From contig NC_020504.1 in assembly GCF_000349325.1 (NCBI RefSeq), positions 6,048,053 through 6,112,052 on the forward strand: a stretch of DNA of 64,000 nt, written 5' to 3'. This DNA comes from Streptomyces davaonensis JCM 4913 (GTDB taxonomy: Bacteria > Actinomycetota > Actinomycetes > Streptomycetales > Streptomycetaceae). The notes under the pieces are model-generated. The model had not been told where the DNA came from, did not search any database, and saw only the letters and a list, made by a program, of their open reading frames with translations. The number at the start of each line of letters is the position of its first letter. Position 1 is the first letter of the stretch. Below are positions 1 through 8,619 of the stretch, in pieces. A program made the position numbers and the translations under genes.

Positions 1-432
1 GACTACGTCGTCCTTGGCGAGACCCGCACCTACTCCTTCGAGGCCATGACCAAGGCGGTCCGGCTCATCAACGGCGGCGCCCGCTTCATCTGCACCAACC
101 CCGACGAGACGGGCCCCTCGACCGAGGGCCCGCTGCCCGCGACCGGCGCCGTGGCCGCCCTGATCACCAAGGCGACCGGCAAGCAGCCCTACTTCGCGGG
201 CAAGCCGAACCCGCTGATGATGCGCACCGGCCTGAACGCCATCGGCGCCCACTCCGAGTCCAGCGCCATGATCGGCGACCGGATGGACACCGACGTACTG
301 GCGGGTATCGAGGCCGGGATGCAGACCTTCCTGGTGCTCACCGGGCTGACCCGGCCCGAGCAGGTGGAGAACTTCCCGTACCGGCCCTCCCAGGTCGTCG
401 ACTCCATCGCGGACCTGGTCGACCGGATCTGA
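1..432 (+). CDS. HAD-IIA family hydrolase (NagD-like), 5'-truncated
   Basis: The reading frame is open from the first base of the window, so the N-terminus and the nucleophile Asp motif lie outside. The visible 143 residues are the C-terminal half of a HAD-IIA phosphatase. They contain the conserved GKP lysine motif (about residue 64 of the visible part) and the acidic motif [11 protein letters not shown] (about residues 92-102), which binds the Mg2+ cofactor. NagD-like enzymes dephosphorylate small sugar or nucleotide phosphates; the substrate here cannot be told. It ends at a TGA followed by a strong GC-rich hairpin. Confidence 0.9.
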   Translation, partial: DYVVLGETRTYSFEAMTKAVRLINGGARFICTNPDETGPSTEGPLPATGAVAALITKATGKQPYFAGKPNPLMMRTGLNAIGAHSESSAMIGDRMDTDVLAGIEAGMQTFLVLTGLTRPEQVENFPYRPSQVVDSIADLVDRI

Positions 433-470
433 AACCCCCCGACCCCGGAAAACGACCCGTACGGAGCAGT

Positions 471-497
471 CGGACCCCGCTGAGGATGCGGGGTCCG
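471..497 (+). terminator. Hairpin terminator after the HAD gene
   Basis: A perfect 10-bp inverted repeat (cggaccccgc / gcggggtccg) with a 7-nt loop lies 40 bp after the HAD stop codon and upstream of the next gene. Streptomyces terminators often lack the U-tract, as here. Confidence 0.7.
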
Positions 498-535
498 TCG
501 CCCAGGAGGACGCTCCAGGTATCTGGAGGTTCACG

Positions 536-1072
536 ATGGGCTCAATGAAAGTCACTCTCTGTGCGGGCGCCGCGGTCCTCTTCACGGCGCTCACCCCGGC
601 GGCGAACGCGGCGGACGGAGGCGGCATCTCCGTGAACCCCGCCTCGCCCGCCCCGGGCGCCGAGGTCGCGCTGCGCGTGACGGGCTGCGCCGAGCGGACC
701 GCGAGCGCGGTGTCGGCGGCGTTCGTCAGCGAGGTGCGGCTCAGCGTCACCGGCGAGGAGAACACCCTGGTCGGCGAGAGCCGCATCCGGTCCTCCCTGG
801 AGGTCGGCACCTACGAGGTCATGGTCATCTGCGGTGAGGCCAAGCGCACGGTCTCCCTGCCGGTCGGGCAGGCGCCCTCCGCGCACGCCTCTCCGGTCGC
901 GCCCGTGAAGGCGGGCGGTGGCGGCGCCGCGGCCCACCTCAGCACCGCTGACGACGACGCCGGTACGACGGGTCCCGGTACGGCGCAGACGGTGACCGGA
1001 CTGGTTCTCGCCGGTGTCGCGGCGACGGCCGTGGCGCTCAGAAGCGCCCGCCGGAGCCGCAGGACGGACTGA
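536..1072 (+). CDS. Secreted protein with C-terminal membrane anchor, function unknown
   Basis: A 178-residue protein. The N-terminal signal peptide (about residues 1-25, ending ANAA) is followed by a small extracellular domain with two Cys (GCAER and VICGE) that could form a disulfide. A Gly/Ala/Ser-rich stalk follows, then a C-terminal hydrophobic helix (about 150-168) and a basic tail. It looks like a sorted surface protein, but no LPxTG-type motif is visible. The start has a good ribosome site (ggagg, 6 nt away). Only 4 bp separate its stop from the sortase start, so the two are co-transcribed and perhaps functionally linked. Family unknown to me beyond similar Streptomyces proteins. Confidence 0.75.
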   Translation: MGSMKVTLCAGAAVLFTALTPAANAADGGGISVNPASPAPGAEVALRVTGCAERTASAVSAAFVSEVRLSVTGEENTLVGESRIRSSLEVGTYEVMVICGEAKRTVSLPVGQAPSAHASPVAPVKAGGGGAAAHLSTADDDAGTTGPGTAQTVTGLVLAGVAATAVALRSARRSRRTD

Positions 1073-1076
1073 TCCG

Positions 1077-1742
1077 ATGTCCGCGCGCCACCGTCCCGCG
1101 TTCTCCGGGCGGCTGCTGACCGGCATGGCCTGGGCGGTCCTGCTGCTCGGTCTGTGGCTGTGGGGACGCGAGGTCACCGACGTACGCCGGGGCATATCCA
1201 CGCCCACCACCGGCGACATGGCGGCCGTCGGCCGCCCGCCCGACGTCGATCTGCCGCCCCCCGCCCTCCCGTTGGGCGAGGCCGGACCCCAGCGCGTCGA
1301 CATCCCCGGCCTCGGCATCCAGGCGCCCGTCGTGGCCCGCGGCCTGGACCCGCAGGGCGCCGTCGACCCGCCCCCCTTCGATCAGCCCGGCGTCGTCGGC
1401 TGGTACGCCGCCGGAGCGGCACCCGGCGCTTCCGGAGCGGCGCTGCTCGTCGGGCACGTCGACACCGAGACCCGGCCGGCCGTCTTCTACAAGATCAGCG
1501 CGCTGAAGCCCGGCGAGACGGTCCGGGTGATCCGCGACGACGGCAAGGTCGCCGAGTTCACCGTCGACGACGTCCAAGTCCTCACCCGCGACCGCTTCGA
1601 CGCCCGCCGGGCCTACGGCCCCCGCGAGCCCGGCCGCGCCGAACTGCGGCTCATCACCTGCGGCGGCACCTTCGACCGGGCCAGCCGCAGCTACACGGCG
1701 AACGTCGTGGTCTCCGCCTACCTCACGGGCACGGGTCTGTGA
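1077..1742 (+). CDS. Class E/F-type sortase
   Basis: A 221-residue sortase-fold protein. An N-terminal membrane helix (about 12-30) and a Pro-rich spacer precede the beta-barrel domain. The three catalytic elements are present: His127 in LLVGHVDT, Cys195 in LRLITCGG and an Arg shortly after (about 204). Sortases cleave a sorting signal and transfer the protein to the cell wall. Actinobacterial class F enzymes are short and membrane-anchored like this one. The ATG at 1077 is chosen because it follows the upstream stop by 4 bp; a start at 1014 would overlap the upstream gene. The target may be the preceding secreted protein (inference). Confidence 0.88.
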   Translation: MSARHRPAFSGRLLTGMAWAVLLLGLWLWGREVTDVRRGISTPTTGDMAAVGRPPDVDLPPPALPLGEAGPQRVDIPGLGIQAPVVARGLDPQGAVDPPPFDQPGVVGWYAAGAAPGASGAALLVGHVDTETRPAVFYKISALKPGETVRVIRDDGKVAEFTVDDVQVLTRDRFDARRAYGPREPGRAELRLITCGGTFDRASRSYTANVVVSAYLTGTGL

Positions 1743-1750
1743 ACGCACCT

Positions 1751-1794
1751 GGCCCGGTCGACGACCCGCTCCCCCCGAGGCCGCCGACCGGGCC
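1751..1794 (+). terminator. Inverted repeat after the sortase gene
   Basis: A 10-bp perfect inverted repeat (ggcccggtcg / cgaccgggcc) with a 24-nt loop starts 9 bp after the sortase stop codon. Likely terminator. Confidence 0.5.
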
Positions 1795-2003
1795 GGCCCT
1801 CGACCGCGCGCGCTCGGGCTGCGGGAGTAACCCGGCGGCACGCGCGGGAGGCATGGGTGGTCATCACGGGGGAGGGCGACAGGCCGGGGGCTGGGGCCGT
1901 CTCACACGACTCTAGAACGGATGTGCGCCCGGGCCTAGAGTCCGACTGGCGCCAGGCTGGAGCCCGGTGGCACTGAGTGATCCGCGCAGCTGATGCGCCG
2001 TGC

Positions 2004-2780
2004 CTACTGCTGCACGCCGGGCCCGCCCTCCGCCTCCCGGCGCAGCTCCGCGTTGTCGGCGACGCGGTCGATGACTGACTGGGCCACTCGGTCCAGCGGG
2101 AGACGGCGGCGGCGGGCGTACTGCCGCAGGGCCGTGAAGGCGTGGTCCGCGCCGGTCTGCCAGCGCTCGGCGAGCATGCCCTTGGCCTGCTCGATGCGCA
2201 CCCTGCTGGACAGCGCCGCCTGCAACTGGTCCGCGAGCGTGCGGTACCGCGTGTACGCGCGATGGTTCTGGAGCCCCACCGCCGCCGCGTCGGCCAGCGC
2301 CTGCGCCAGCCGCAACTCCCCGTCGCCCTCCGGCGTCCGGCCCTCCGGCAGCGTCGGCGTGAACACGTTCAGCGCGCCCAGCAGCGTCTCCCGCCGCCGC
2401 ACCGGCACCGCGAAGGTCGCCGCCACCCCGTGCCGCAGCGCCTGTTCGGTGAACCCCGGCCAGCGCGCCCCGGCGTGCGCCACGCTGATGGAGACCGGCG
2501 GCACCGCCCGCCCGGTGCCGTAGCTGTCCAGGCAGGGTCCGCCGCCGGACTGCGCCCGGAGCAGCTCCAGTGCGAGTTCCCGCTGCCCGCTGCACCCGGC
2601 CAGCGAGACGGTCCGGCCTGAGTCGATCAGCATGAAGCCGGCCGCCCGCGCGCTCAGCAGCTCCACGCAGTGATCGGAGACCCGTTGTAAGTAGTCGGTC
2701 GTCTCGAACCCCTCGGTGAGCGTGTCCGACGCCTCCACCAGCGCCGCCGCCAGCCGAGCCTCCCGGGTGGTGCACCGCAT
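2004..2780 (-). CDS. GAF and ANTAR domain protein with a TTA codon
   Basis: A 258-residue protein. An N-terminal GAF sensor domain (about 15-165) is followed by an ANTAR RNA-binding domain (about 175-245: the helix with RIEQAKGMLAER, then VAQSVIDRV). ANTAR proteins act as antiterminators by binding paired hairpins in nascent RNA; the GAF ligand is unknown. Codon 31 is TTA (complement of 2688-2690), so translation should depend on the bldA tRNA and be delayed to development. It is a single gene, not obviously in an operon. The ATG at 2780 is the first in frame and gives a full GAF domain. Confidence 0.88.
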   Translation of the reverse strand: MRCTTREARLAAALVEASDTLTEGFETTDYLQRVSDHCVELLSARAAGFMLIDSGRTVSLAGCSGQRELALELLRAQSGGGPCLDSYGTGRAVPPVSISVAHAGARWPGFTEQALRHGVAATFAVPVRRRETLLGALNVFTPTLPEGRTPEGDGELRLAQALADAAAVGLQNHRAYTRYRTLADQLQAALSSRVRIEQAKGMLAERWQTGADHAFTALRQYARRRRLPLDRVAQSVIDRVADNAELRREAEGGPGVQQ

Positions 2781-2944
2781 GCTCCCCCACGTCCCTTCCC
2801 CTGTCGGCCTCCCCGCTCAGCGGCGCACTTACCCTCGCCCCCGGGGGTGTAACAGCTCGCGGACAAGGCTCGGCCGATCTCGTATGCCCCAGGGCAGGTA
2901 TGTCAGGATTGAGCCTTCGAACGGTGCACCCAAGGGGGAGTTGG

Positions 2945-3961
2945 ATGTACGGCAGCAGGGGGGCCCGAAGGGGAGCCACCGCGACGGTGCTGGGGGCGGC
3001 ACTGCTGATCGCGGGGTGTTCCTCCTCGGACGACGGGGGTGACGAGCCGGAGAACGCGGCCGGCATCACCCAGCAGCCCAAGGAAGTCGACCCGTTCTGG
3101 GTGAACCCGGACGGCAACGCGGCCCAGCAGGTGGCCACCTACGCGAAAGACGGCAAGGACGACGACGCGGAACAGATCCGCAAGATCGCCGAGCAGCCGA
3201 CCGGTGAGTGGATCGGCCCGGAGAACCCGGAGGACGAGGCGCGCGGCTTCACCGAGGCCGCGGACAAGGCGGGCCGTACGGCGCTGCTGGTCCTCTACAA
3301 CATCCCGCACCGTGACTGCGGTCAGTACTCACAGGGCGGCGCCGCCGACGGCAACGCCTACCGTGAGTGGATCGACGGCGTGGCGGCGGGCATCGGTGAC
3401 CGCTCGACGACGGTCATCCTCGAACCGGACGCCGTGCTGCACCTGGTGGACGGCTGCACCCCGGACGAGTTCCACGAGGAGCGCTACGACCTCCTCAAGG
3501 GCGCCATCGAGAAGCTCAAGTCCCTGAAGAACACCAAGGTGTACCTGGACGCGGGCAACGCCGGCTGGGGGAACCCCGACCAGATCTTCGAGCCGCTGAA
3601 ATGGGCGGGCGTCGAGGGCGCGGACGGCTTCTCGGTGAACGTCTCGAACTTCTACACCACCGAGAACTCCATCGAGTACGGCAAGACCCTCTCGTCGAAG
3701 ATCGGCAACAAGCCCTTCGTCATCGACACCAGCCGCAACGGCAACGGCCCGTACGAGGAGGGCGACGCGGGGGAGCGCTGGTGCAACCCGCCGGGCAGGG
3801 CCCTGGGCGAGACCCCGACGACAAAGACGGCGGACGACCTGGTCGACGCCTACATCTGGGTCAAGCGCCCAGGAGAGTCGGACGGCGAGTGCAAGGGCGG
3901 CCCGAAGGCCGGGGAGTGGTGGCCGGAGTACGCGCTCGGCCTGGCCAAGGCTTCTCAGTGA
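2945..3961 (+). CDS. cslZ: GH6 family lipoprotein (endoglucanase-like), csl locus
   Basis: A 338-residue glycoside hydrolase family 6 protein. A lipoprotein signal ends at the lipobox LIAGC (Cys25). The catalytic domain shows GH6 hallmarks: LVLYNIPHRDCGQY, the catalytic-acid region VILEPDAVLHL, NVSNFYTTENS, VIDTSRNGNGP and a C-terminal WVKRPGESDGEC segment. GH6 enzymes hydrolyse beta-1,4-glucans with inversion. It converges on glxA-cslA, the arrangement known for the Streptomyces hyphal-tip glycan locus, where it probably trims or releases the cellulose-like polymer. The ATG at 2945 is preceded by an aagggggag ribosome site; an upstream ATG at 2900 would spoil the signal peptide. Confidence 0.85.
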   Translation: MYGSRGARRGATATVLGAALLIAGCSSSDDGGDEPENAAGITQQPKEVDPFWVNPDGNAAQQVATYAKDGKDDDAEQIRKIAEQPTGEWIGPENPEDEARGFTEAADKAGRTALLVLYNIPHRDCGQYSQGGAADGNAYREWIDGVAAGIGDRSTTVILEPDAVLHLVDGCTPDEFHEERYDLLKGAIEKLKSLKNTKVYLDAGNAGWGNPDQIFEPLKWAGVEGADGFSVNVSNFYTTENSIEYGKTLSSKIGNKPFVIDTSRNGNGPYEEGDAGERWCNPPGRALGETPTTKTADDLVDAYIWVKRPGESDGECKGGPKAGEWWPEYALGLAKASQ

Positions 3962-3965
3962 CCAT

Positions 3966-3991
3966 CCCCGCGCCCCGGAAGGGGCGCGGGG
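3966..3991. terminator. Bidirectional terminator between cslZ and glxA
   Basis: A perfect 11-bp GC stem (ccccgcgcccc / ggggcgcgggg) with a ggaa tetraloop lies between two convergent genes only 37 bp apart, so it can serve both. Confidence 0.85.
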
Positions 3992-3998
3992 ATTCGTT

Positions 3999-5936
3999 CT
4001 ACGGGACCTGAACCCACTGTGCCTCGGACGGCACGCCCTGGTCGTCGACGACGAACAGCATGTACCAGCCGGCCTGAACGAGGTTCTTGTTCTCCGGCAC
4101 AGTGACCGACACCTTGTTCCCGTCCGTCTTGAAGTCCAGCGCGATGGACCGCTGATCGACGTCCGTCACATGCGTGGCCGCGCTCGGCCGGATCAACCGC
4201 ACCTTCTTGATGGACGAGGCGTGCTGAGACGTGAACGTCCCCGTCTCGCCGCGCTCAATGCTCTCCGGCCCCTTGGACAGCGACGGCCGGGACCCCTGGT
4301 ACAGATACGGCGGCGTGTAGATCTCGATCCGCTGCTCGAACTTCCCCGGCTTCGTGTTCGCCTTGTCCGCGTACAGCGAGTCCGACCCGAAGAACATCAC
4401 GCGTCCGTCGGGCAGCAGAATCGACCCGGAGTGGTAGTTCCGCCCGACCAGCGGATCCGCGACCTGGTCGAAGGTGTTGCTCGAACCGTCGTAGATCCGG
4501 GCCTGGAGAATGTTGGAGTCGCCGCGCCCGCGATAGTCCTCGGAGCCGCCCGACACCAGCACGGTGTCGTTCGGCAGCACCGACGCCTGCGGATACCGCG
4601 TCCCCTTCTCCATCGACGGCCCGTCCACGAACTTCGGGCTGTCGTCCTTGAGATCGATGAGCCGGGTCTTCTCGCTGGACAGCTTGGACTCGCCGACGCC
4701 ACCGCCGCCGATGACCATGTACTTCTCGTCCTGCGCCGGAGGCAGCAGCACGGTCCCGGAGGTCTCCAGCTGATCGGCGTCGCTCAACCCGGGCAGCTTG
4801 GTGAACTTGTTGGAGTCCACGTCCCAGATGCCAGGCTCGCGCCCGACGTCATCGGGTCCGTATCCCGCGTTGGAACCGGAGTAGAAGATCTTCCCGTTCT
4901 GCATCAGGAACAGCGCCGGATACGTCGGGAACTGCCGGATCTTCGAGGTGTACGTCCACTTCTTGGTGTCGGGGTCGTAGACCTCGTTCTTGCCCGGCAC
5001 CAACTGCCCGATGTCATCGAGCCCGGAGACGCTGAGGATCTTCCCGTCGCTCAGCGTGGTGAGCGTCGGGTACCAGCGGGCCTCCTTCATCGGGTCGACC
5101 TTGATGTACTTCTCGGCGACCGGGTCGAACTCGTAGGCGTCCCGGATGCCCTGGAAGTCCTTCTTGTCCAGGGCCAGCTTCTGCGCGATGCCGTACGTGT
5201 TCCGCGCGGCGGTGCCGGACAGGCCCTGCACCCGGTAGTTGTCCTCGGTGCCGGTCTCGTACGCGGAGCCGCTCTTCTGCGCCTCGACGTAAATGCGCCC
5301 GAGTCCGGGGTCGTTGCGCAGGAACTCGCCGGTCTCCTGGTCGAAGACCTTCTTGGCGCGCGGCACCAGCACCGGGTCCTTGGAGACGAACGTCTTGCCG
5401 TTCTCCTTGCCGGTGAACTTGGTCCCGGCGGGCAGGGTGATCGGCTTGTCCGGGTTCTCGTTGTGGACGATCATCAGGCCGCCGGCCTTGGTGACATCGC
5501 CCTTGAGCTTCTCGTACCGCTTGGTGCCGCCCGCGATCAGCAGGTTGCCGTTGGCGAGCTGGGTGTGGCCCGTGCAGAACAAGTCGCTCGGCGTCGGCAC
5601 CTTCTTGATCGTGCCCTTGACCGGGTCCCAGATCCGGGTGTCGAACTTCTTCGCGTCGAAGTTCTCCTGGTTGTTGCCGGAGCCCGCGACGAGCAGCACC
5701 TTGCCGGTGCGCAGCAGCGCCGCGTGGATGGTGTTCTGCCGGTACTCCTCCGGGAAGTCGATGATCTCCCAGTGACCGTTGTCGGCTTTGTACTCCGGTC
5801 TGTTGATCTGGTACTGGTGGTATTTCTCGGTGCCGAAGCGGTAGAGCCACGGACCGTTCATCCCGGCCAGCGCGAGCACCACCGCCGTGCCTATCGCGAG
5901 TCGACGGACACGGCGGCGGCCGGCCTGGTCTTTCAT
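3999..5936 (-). CDS. glxA: Radical copper oxidase GlxA (galactose oxidase-like)
   Basis: A 645-residue membrane-anchored copper radical oxidase. One N-terminal helix (about 12-28) tethers a Kelch beta-propeller and a C-terminal Ig-like domain. The galactose-oxidase active-site set is intact: Cys121 (LFCTGHTQ) to crosslink with Tyr289 (EARWYPTLTT), the stacking Trp288, and copper ligands Tyr501-His502 (RNYHSGS) and His589 (AATHVTD). In Streptomyces, GlxA oxidises an unknown glycan at hyphal tips and is required for glycan deposition and morphogenesis. Its start overlaps the cslA stop by 4 bp, so the two are translationally coupled. Confidence 0.96.
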   Translation of the reverse strand: MKDQAGRRRVRRLAIGTAVVLALAGMNGPWLYRFGTEKYHQYQINRPEYKADNGHWEIIDFPEEYRQNTIHAALLRTGKVLLVAGSGNNQENFDAKKFDTRIWDPVKGTIKKVPTPSDLFCTGHTQLANGNLLIAGGTKRYEKLKGDVTKAGGLMIVHNENPDKPITLPAGTKFTGKENGKTFVSKDPVLVPRAKKVFDQETGEFLRNDPGLGRIYVEAQKSGSAYETGTEDNYRVQGLSGTAARNTYGIAQKLALDKKDFQGIRDAYEFDPVAEKYIKVDPMKEARWYPTLTTLSDGKILSVSGLDDIGQLVPGKNEVYDPDTKKWTYTSKIRQFPTYPALFLMQNGKIFYSGSNAGYGPDDVGREPGIWDVDSNKFTKLPGLSDADQLETSGTVLLPPAQDEKYMVIGGGGVGESKLSSEKTRLIDLKDDSPKFVDGPSMEKGTRYPQASVLPNDTVLVSGGSEDYRGRGDSNILQARIYDGSSNTFDQVADPLVGRNYHSGSILLPDGRVMFFGSDSLYADKANTKPGKFEQRIEIYTPPYLYQGSRPSLSKGPESIERGETGTFTSQHASSIKKVRLIRPSAATHVTDVDQRSIALDFKTDGNKVSVTVPENKNLVQAGWYMLFVVDDQGVPSEAQWVQVP

Positions 5937-7906
5937 TCCTTACGTCCCCCAAGTCCACCAAGGGCGATCTGCATGGTCTGGTCGGTGCCGCCGCCCTGCG
6001 AGGCGGCCCAACTCGGCTTGTGCTGCGGGCTGTGCTGGCCGCCCGACTGGGTCGGCAGCGGCTGAGCCTGGTGCGGCACCATCGGCGCGACCGGGTCCGG
6101 CTGGACCGGAACCGGCGGCTTCTTCTTCTCCTGTCGCAGCATGTGCCGCCAGGCGAAGATCGGAGTGGCGGTGATCAGCATGGCGAACGTCGCCCAGATG
6201 ACCATCGCGGGGTGCGCGTGCCCGTAGTAGAAACCGGCCGCGATGGACGCGCCGAAGATCAGGATGAAGTACCAGTGGTAGCGGAAGGTCCCGAACCAGC
6301 GGTCGGGGCTGGCCGAGTCGCCCTTGGGGGTCACCACGAACTTGCTCTTCTTGCGCAGCACCGAGTCGATCAGCGCCTTGGCGTACAGCGGCGCCGACAG
6401 CGCGGACATCACCATGCCGGCCACACCGCCGGAGCCCTCCGGCTCGTGCGGCGAGACGTTGTGGCGGCGGTTCCAGACGTACAGGCCGATCTGGAGCGCG
6501 GAGGCGTTGCCGTAGAGCATCAGCCATATCGTCGGGTCGATGTTCACACCCGAGGCGCCCAGGCCCAGGAACAGGGCGCAGCTCAGCGCGGCCAGGATCC
6601 AGTTGAGGGCCGACATCGGGTAGAAGATGATCATCATCGTGTAGTTGAAGAGCTTGCTCGGCGGCAGCGAGTACCAGCCCTTCCAGTACTGCTTGAGGAT
6701 CGTCTCGTACGTCCCTCGCGACCAGCGCATCTGCTGGGTGAAGAAGTCCGTCCAGGCGCTCGGGCCCTCACCGACGGCGAGCACGTCCGGGGTGTACACC
6801 GAGCGCCACTTCTTGCCCGTCGCCGGGTTCTTGTGGCGGTGGATCTCGAAGCCGGTCGCCATGTCCTCGGTGATCGAGTCGTACAGACCGCCGATCTGCT
6901 TCAGCGCCTTGATGCGTACGGCGTTCGACGTACCGACGAACATCGGGGCGCCGTACTTGTTGCCCGCCCGCTGGATCAGGGCGTGGAAGAGGAACTGCTG
7001 GGACTCGGCGGCCTTGGTGACGAAGTTGTCGTAGTTGCCGTAGACCTGCGGGCCGATGACGAAGCCGACGTTCGGGTCCCGGAAGAAGCCGAGCATGCGC
7101 TCCAGGTAGTTGGGGAGCGGGACATGGTCGGTGTCGACCGAGGCGAAGAAGTCGTAGTTGTCGCCGTGCGCGTCGAGCCAGGCGTTGTAGTTGCCGTGCT
7201 TGGTCTTGGCGCGGTGCGGGCCCTTGGCCTGGTTCCACTTGGCGATGCCCTTGCGGGAGAAGTGGTGCACACCGAGCCGGGCGCACACCTCCTTGACCTC
7301 CGGGTCGTCGCCCTCGTCCAGCAGCCAGACGTGCATCAGACCCCGGTGGCGCAGCTTGACCGCCGCCTCCAGGGTCTTCGTCACCATCTCCAGCGGCTCC
7401 TTGCCGGGCACGAAGGAGGTCAGGAAGGCGACTCTGGTGCCGGTCTCGGGAACCACCGGGATCGGGTCGCGGGCGACCAGGGTGGCGTGCGCGTTCGACA
7501 GGACGTTCATGCAGCGGAAGAACTCGATCAGACCGATCGAGACGAGCATGACGATGTCGAGGGCCGGCAGGAAGTCGTACTCCACGTAGTCGCGCTCGGT
7601 CCAGTGCTCCGGCTGGAGCAGCCAGGCCAGCAGCACCAGCGACAGCAGCGGCGCCGCGGCGAGCATCAGGGCGACCCGGATGCGGTGCGGCTCCTGCGAG
7701 ATCAGCGAGCGGTACTGCACCTTGTACGGCTTGTTCGGATCGGGCTGGGTGAGGGGACCCGCCAGCCGGCTGTAGTGCTCGTAGTCGTACTTCGGCAGCG
7801 TCTTCTTGATGCGCCTGAATGCTCCGGTCCGATGCGTCGGCACTCTGAGCTGAGTGGTTTGTGACGGGTCGGAGTTCGGCCGGGCGCCCGTCGGCGTCGA
7901 CGTCAT
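5933..7906 (-). CDS. cslA: Cellulose synthase-like glycosyltransferase CslA (GT2)
   Basis: A 657-residue processive GT2 enzyme. About two N-terminal membrane helices (residues 78-130) precede a cytosolic catalytic domain with the D, DxD, TED and QxxRW signature: LLDEGDD, SVDTDHVPLP, SITEDMATG and QQMRWSRG. Several C-terminal helices and a Pro/Gln-rich tail follow. CslA makes a beta-glucan (cellulose-like) at growing hyphal tips from a UDP-sugar and works with GlxA. It is the first gene of the cslA-glxA operon and has a long 5' region. No c-di-GMP-binding PilZ domain is evident. Confidence 0.96.
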   Translation of the reverse strand: MTSTPTGARPNSDPSQTTQLRVPTHRTGAFRRIKKTLPKYDYEHYSRLAGPLTQPDPNKPYKVQYRSLISQEPHRIRVALMLAAAPLLSLVLLAWLLQPEHWTERDYVEYDFLPALDIVMLVSIGLIEFFRCMNVLSNAHATLVARDPIPVVPETGTRVAFLTSFVPGKEPLEMVTKTLEAAVKLRHRGLMHVWLLDEGDDPEVKEVCARLGVHHFSRKGIAKWNQAKGPHRAKTKHGNYNAWLDAHGDNYDFFASVDTDHVPLPNYLERMLGFFRDPNVGFVIGPQVYGNYDNFVTKAAESQQFLFHALIQRAGNKYGAPMFVGTSNAVRIKALKQIGGLYDSITEDMATGFEIHRHKNPATGKKWRSVYTPDVLAVGEGPSAWTDFFTQQMRWSRGTYETILKQYWKGWYSLPPSKLFNYTMMIIFYPMSALNWILAALSCALFLGLGASGVNIDPTIWLMLYGNASALQIGLYVWNRRHNVSPHEPEGSGGVAGMVMSALSAPLYAKALIDSVLRKKSKFVVTPKGDSASPDRWFGTFRYHWYFILIFGASIAAGFYYGHAHPAMVIWATFAMLITATPIFAWRHMLRQEKKKPPVPVQPDPVAPMVPHQAQPLPTQSGGQHSPQHKPSWAASQGGGTDQTMQIALGGLGGRKE

Positions 7907-8073
7907 GAGTCATCCCCCCACACGCAGGTCACCGCGTGTCTGTCGGTTCCTTCGTCTGTTTAGGTCCCCCTCGACCTTCACAGACGTATCAGTGGTGGGT
8001 CACAGTCACCACATCTTCCACTTCATAGACATGGAACCGCGACCTTCCGGTTGCATGATGCCCCCCTCGGCAT

Positions 8074-8087
8074 CCGTTCATGAACGG
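8074..8087. promoter_or_regulatory. Palindrome upstream of cslA, candidate operator
   Basis: Perfect dyad ccgttcatgaacgg, 168 bp upstream of the cslA start codon. The half-site gttcat recurs twice further upstream, which suggests a protein-binding site; the regulator is unknown. Confidence 0.4.
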
Positions 8088-8308
8088 GGCCCCTCTCCCC
8101 GTTGAATCGAGCAACCGGTTTCCTGCCCCCCAACTGCCGCGTACTCGCGACAGTTTGAACAACCAGGGTTCTACGGCGTTCATCATGATCGCAAGATGCG
8201 AAACGCGGTGTTTACCGGTCATACGCGTTCATTGTGGCGCCTGTGGGGGAACTGTGTGCCCTTTGTGGGAAGACGGTCCGGATATGGCCACGTCGCCCGG
8301 ATATGCGC

Positions 8309-8339
8309 GAAGCCCCCCGCATCGGCTGCGGAGGGCTTC
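8309..8339 (-). terminator. Terminator of tRNA-Lys copy 1
   Basis: An imperfect inverted repeat (gaagccccccgc / gcggagggcttc) lies 9 bp beyond the 3' end of the tRNA. The other tRNA-Lys copies have comparable hairpins in the same place. Confidence 0.7.
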
Positions 8340-8348
8340 CCGGTCTTG

Positions 8349-8422
8349 TGCGCCGCCAGGGACTCGAACCCCGGACCCGCTGATTAAGAGTCAGCTGCTC
8401 TAACCAACTGAGCTAGCGGCGC
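8349..8422 (-). tRNA. tRNA-Lys (anticodon CUU), copy 1
   Basis: A complete cloverleaf on the minus strand. The acceptor GCGCCGC pairs with GCGGCGC, the D-arm has GCTCAGTTGG, the anticodon loop is ACTCTTAA (CUU) and the T-arm is GGTTCGAGTCC. Discriminator A; CCA is not encoded. Identical in sequence to the copies at 13766 and 27475. Confidence 0.97.
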
Positions 8423-8619
8423 CTGCTGACGTCGTAACTCTACCGGACCCCGGAGGGTGCTCCGGACCACCGGTCGGACCGTCGGTTCGTGCTCCGGCCC
8501 CGGTCAGGGGGGTGCCGTACATCATTCGGACCGTCAGCATGCGCGCCCGGAAGACAGTTGAGAAACTGACGAATGTGTACAGACGCGAACATTTCCATCC
8601 GGAGTGTGAGGGGAATCGC

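Larger units (their letters stand above)
7907..8348. other. Intergenic region upstream of cslA
   Basis: About 440 bp without a gene, noticeably less GC-rich than its surroundings. It should hold the cslA promoter. It contains a perfect 14-bp palindrome (8074-8087), repeated gttcat motifs (about 8076, 8180 and 8228), and near its right end the terminator of the tRNA-Lys gene. No convincing -10/-35 pair could be picked by eye. Confidence 0.6.

Noticed and set aside
4170..6065. A 631-codon open frame antisense to glxA
   Set aside because: It is a GC-rich shadow with Arg/Gly/Val-rich composition and no domain; glxA on the other strand has a full set of catalytic residues.
6020..7864. A 614-codon open frame antisense to cslA
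   Set aside because: Low-complexity translation and no start signal; cslA is the real gene.
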